From contig CANRDR010000074.1 in assembly GCA_947629425.1 (NCBI GenBank), positions 1-7,856 on the forward strand: a stretch of DNA of 7,856 bases. The letters are read 5' to 3'. The position numbers were made by a program, and so were the translations under genes. The notes beneath the pieces were generated by a model. The model worked only from the letters and a program-made list of their open reading frames with translations. It was not told the origin of the DNA and did not search any database. Below, piece by piece: positions 6,397 through 7,856 of the stretch. Within the stretch, counting starts at the first letter, position 1. Each line of letters begins with the position of its first letter. This DNA comes from an uncultured Bacilli bacterium. Lineage in GTDB: Bacteria > Bacillota_I > Bacilli_A > RF39 > UBA660.

Positions 6397-6400
6397 TTAT

Positions 6401-7627
6401 ATGAAAATAGCAGTAGTAGGGGCCGGCTATGTTGGATTATCTATTAGTACTTTATTAAGTTGTAAATATGAAGTTATTTTACTTGATATATTAGAAGAAA
6501 AAATTGATAAAATAAATAAAAGAATATCTCCTATTAAAGATTCTTATATAGAAGATTATTTTAAAACTAAAAATTTAAATTTAATTGCTACTACTGACAA
6601 AATTACTGCTTTATCTGATGCAGATTTTACAATAATAGCAACTCCTACTAATTATGACGTTAATACAAATTATTTTGATACATCTAGTGTAGAAAATACA
6701 ATAATTGATGTATTAAAAATAAATCCAACATCTACAATTATAATTAAATCTACTATACCTGTAGGTTTTACAGAAAGTATGAAGAAAAAATATAAAGTAA
6801 ATAATATTATGTTTTCTCCAGAATTTTTAAGAGAAGGTTATGCTTTATATGATAATTTATATCCATCAAGAATAATAATAGGTTCAAAAGTTGAATTAGC
6901 ACATGAATTTGTTAATATTTTAAAAAAATGTATTAAGAAAAAAGATGTACAAATTCTTTATATGGAAAGTACTGAAGCAGAAGCAGTTAAATTATTTGCA
7001 AATACTTATTTAGCATTAAGAGTATCATTTTTTAATGAATTAGATACTTATGCAGAAGAAAAAGGATTAAATTCTATGGATATTATTAAAGGAGTATCAT
7101 TAGATAATAGAATAGGAGATTATTATAATAATCCATCTTTTGGATATGGAGGATATTGTCTTCCAAAAGATACTAAACAACTGTTAGCAAATTACAAAGA
7201 TGTACCACAAAATTTAATAAGTGCAATAATAGAATCGAATGATACTAGAAAAAAACATATTGTTAATGTAGTAAAAAATAAATTAAAAATAAATAGTAGA
7301 ATTAAATTTGATTTTGATTTAAATAAAATAATAGAAGAAAATAAATATAAAGTATGTGGTATATATAGATTAACTATGAAAACTAATTCAGATAATTTTA
7401 GAGAAAGTGCTATATTTGATATAATAAATAAACTTAAAAATAATGGTATAAAAGTAATAATATATGAACCTATAATAACTAAAAAAGAAATTAATGATTG
7501 TATTATAATTAATGATTTTAATAAATTTCAAGATAGTGTAGATTTAATTATTGCTAATAGATTTGATGATTTATTAAAAAGTTCTAAAAAAGAAGTATAT
7601 ACAAGAGATTTATATAATAGAGATTAA
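6401..7627 (+). CDS. ugd: UDP-glucose 6-dehydrogenase (HasB-like)
   Basis: Cytoplasmic enzyme that oxidises UDP-glucose to UDP-glucuronate with two NAD+, supplying uronic acid for capsule or other surface polysaccharides. It has 408 residues, normal for the short bacterial class and close to streptococcal HasB. The N-terminal NAD-binding Rossmann fold has GAGYVG (7-12) and an acidic strand end (D29). Catalytic-core motifs follow: IIKSTIPVGF (114-123), SPEFLREG (139-146, E141), EAVKLFANTYLALR (194-207, with K197 and N201), and FGYGGYCLPKDTKQL (247-261) with catalytic Cys253 and Asp257. The C-terminal UDP-binding domain has MKTNSDNFRESA (326-337, R334) and ends in YTRDLYNRD, recalling the HasB terminus. 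No key residue is missing. It has its own promoter and a strong terminator downstream. No hyaluronan synthase or other glycosyltransferase is in the window, so the polysaccharide it feeds is unknown. Confidence 0.96.
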   Translation: MKIAVVGAGYVGLSISTLLSCKYEVILLDILEEKIDKINKRISPIKDSYIEDYFKTKNLNLIATTDKITALSDADFTIIATPTNYDVNTNYFDTSSVENTIIDVLKINPTSTIIIKSTIPVGFTESMKKKYKVNNIMFSPEFLREGYALYDNLYPSRIIIGSKVELAHEFVNILKKCIKKKDVQILYMESTEAEAVKLFANTYLALRVSFFNELDTYAEEKGLNSMDIIKGVSLDNRIGDYYNNPSFGYGGYCLPKDTKQLLANYKDVPQNLISAIIESNDTRKKHIVNVVKNKLKINSRIKFDFDLNKIIEENKYKVCGIYRLTMKTNSDNFRESAIFDIINKLKNNGIKVIIYEPIITKKEINDCIIINDFNKFQDSVDLIIANRFDDLLKSSKKEVYTRDLYNRD

Positions 7628-7658
7628 TACTTTATAAATATTAAAAAATATATTTATT

Positions 7659-7685
7659 TAGACAAAATTTATTAAATTATATAAT
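7659..7685 (+). promoter_or_regulatory. Possible promoter immediately upstream of a terminator
   Basis: TAGACA (7659-7664, 5 of 6) and a perfect TATAAT (7680-7685) are separated by 15 bp, shorter than ideal. A transcript from here would start near 7692, right before the hairpin at 7697. It may be a chance match in AT-rich DNA. Confidence 0.3.
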
Positions 7686-7696
7686 TTTAAAAATTT

Positions 7697-7729
7697 AATA
7701 CTCTAAAAATAAAAATTAGAGTATTTTTT
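7697..7729 (+). terminator. Strong rho-independent terminator after ugd
   Basis: AATACTCTAA (7697-7706) pairs perfectly over 10 bp with TTAGAGTATT (7716-7725), loop AAATAAAAA, followed by T-run 7724-7729. It is the most convincing terminator in the window. It lies 70 nt after the ugd stop and before the next gene. Confidence 0.85.
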
Positions 7730-7833
7730 GTAGTTTTTTTAAAAAAATAAGAAGAAAAAAAAGGAAATGCAAAAAAAGTCAGTATATATATAGTGAAGGG
7801 TAAATTAAATACTCTTTTAGAAAGGAGTAAATC
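7730..7833 (+). promoter_or_regulatory. Purine-rich leader of the last gene, with an SD-occluding hairpin
   Basis: After T7A7 (7734-7747) comes a purine-rich run, then TATATATA-rich DNA (7783-7792) that could hold a -10, though no -35 is evident. TACTCTTT (7810-7817) can pair with AAGGAGTA (7822-7829) around the loop TAGA, eight pairs including one T-G. This would hide the AAAGGAG ribosome-binding site (7821-7827), which lies six bases before ATG 7834. Translation of the next gene may therefore depend on opening this stem. Confidence 0.45.
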
Positions 7834-7856
7834 ATGAATACTACTAAACAACATGA
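7834..7856 (+). CDS. Start of a gene that runs off the window (product unknown)
   Basis: ATG at 7834 opens a frame reading MNTTKQH up to the end of the window. A clear SD, AAAGGAG (7821-7827), precedes it at six bases, and a strong terminator separates it from ugd. Seven codons are too few to name a product. The SD and spacing make a real start likely. Confidence 0.6.

Noticed and set aside
6326..6400. Longer version of Ugd starting at ATG 6326
   Set aside because: It would overlap the previous gene, has no SD, and would add 25 residues before the Rossmann fold. ATG 6401 follows AGGAGG and gives the family-typical MKIAVVGAGYVG start.
7634..7700. AT-only inverted repeats (7634-7641 with 7650-7657; 7670-7678 with 7692-7700)
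   Set aside because: They have no GC pairs and no T-tail, the second competes with the much better terminator stem at 7697-7725, and such repeats are expected by chance at this base composition.
7767..7793. Short ORF (MQKKSVYI) in the leader of the last gene
   Set aside because: The purine-rich AGGA is only one base from the ATG, too close for normal initiation, and eight codons in A-rich DNA are easily due to chance.
1..7856. tRNA, rRNA, insertion sequence, phage, toxin-antitoxin or CRISPR components
   Set aside because: No cloverleaf, rRNA-like, transposase, integrase or nuclease motif was seen on either strand. The genes are ordinary chromosomal types plus uncharacterised membrane proteins.

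Overview
The window comes from a very AT-rich genome. Lysine, asparagine and isoleucine dominate the proteins, AAT/AAA/ATA codons are preferred, and no in-frame TGA is seen, so the ordinary code fits. Shine-Dalgarno (SD) sequences of the AGGAGG/AGGTGAT type, sigma-A-like promoters, a PASTA-containing penicillin-binding protein, and a UDP-glucose dehydrogenase resembling streptococcal HasB all point to a low-GC Gram-positive bacterium (Bacillota). An uncultured gut-type lineage is plausible. A peptidoglycan transpeptidase argues against a true wall-less mollicute. The species cannot be fixed from this sequence alone.

Layout, left to right: (1) the C-terminal part of valyl-tRNA synthetase (valS, 1-1188), followed by a terminator. 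(2) A promoter and structured leader, then a membrane-anchored, Asn-rich protein ending in a zinc ribbon (1331-2317), carrying three 84-bp tandem repeats. (3) A membrane-anchored CapA-family protein (2348-3415). (4) Convergent to it and overlapping by 9 bp, a class B penicillin-binding protein with one PASTA domain on the minus strand (5314-3407). (5) A 182-bp divergent intergenic region with candidate promoters both ways. (6) An unrecognised single-pass membrane protein (5497-6342). (7) UDP-glucose 6-dehydrogenase (ugd, 6401-7627) with its own promoter. (8) A 206-bp regulatory-looking gap with a strong terminator and an SD-occluding hairpin, leading into the first seven codons of another gene (7834 onward).

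Four of the middle genes concern, or appear to sit in, the cell envelope: the transpeptidase builds peptidoglycan, Ugd supplies UDP-glucuronate for surface polysaccharide, and the CapA-like protein and the unknown protein are membrane-anchored. Terminators and promoters between almost every pair suggest mostly single-gene transcripts, so co-location does not prove a shared pathway.

No clearly new defence, mobile or RNA-guided system is visible. The most noteworthy signals are at the RNA level. Three genes have terminator hairpins that include their own stop codon. One leader has an SD-like sequence with no start codon at its 5' end, followed by a perfect 10-bp hairpin. The last gene's SD lies inside a hairpin whose other arm is also complementary to the upstream terminator. 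Promoter, terminator and hairpin calls were made by eye in AT-rich DNA and need folding and transcript data.
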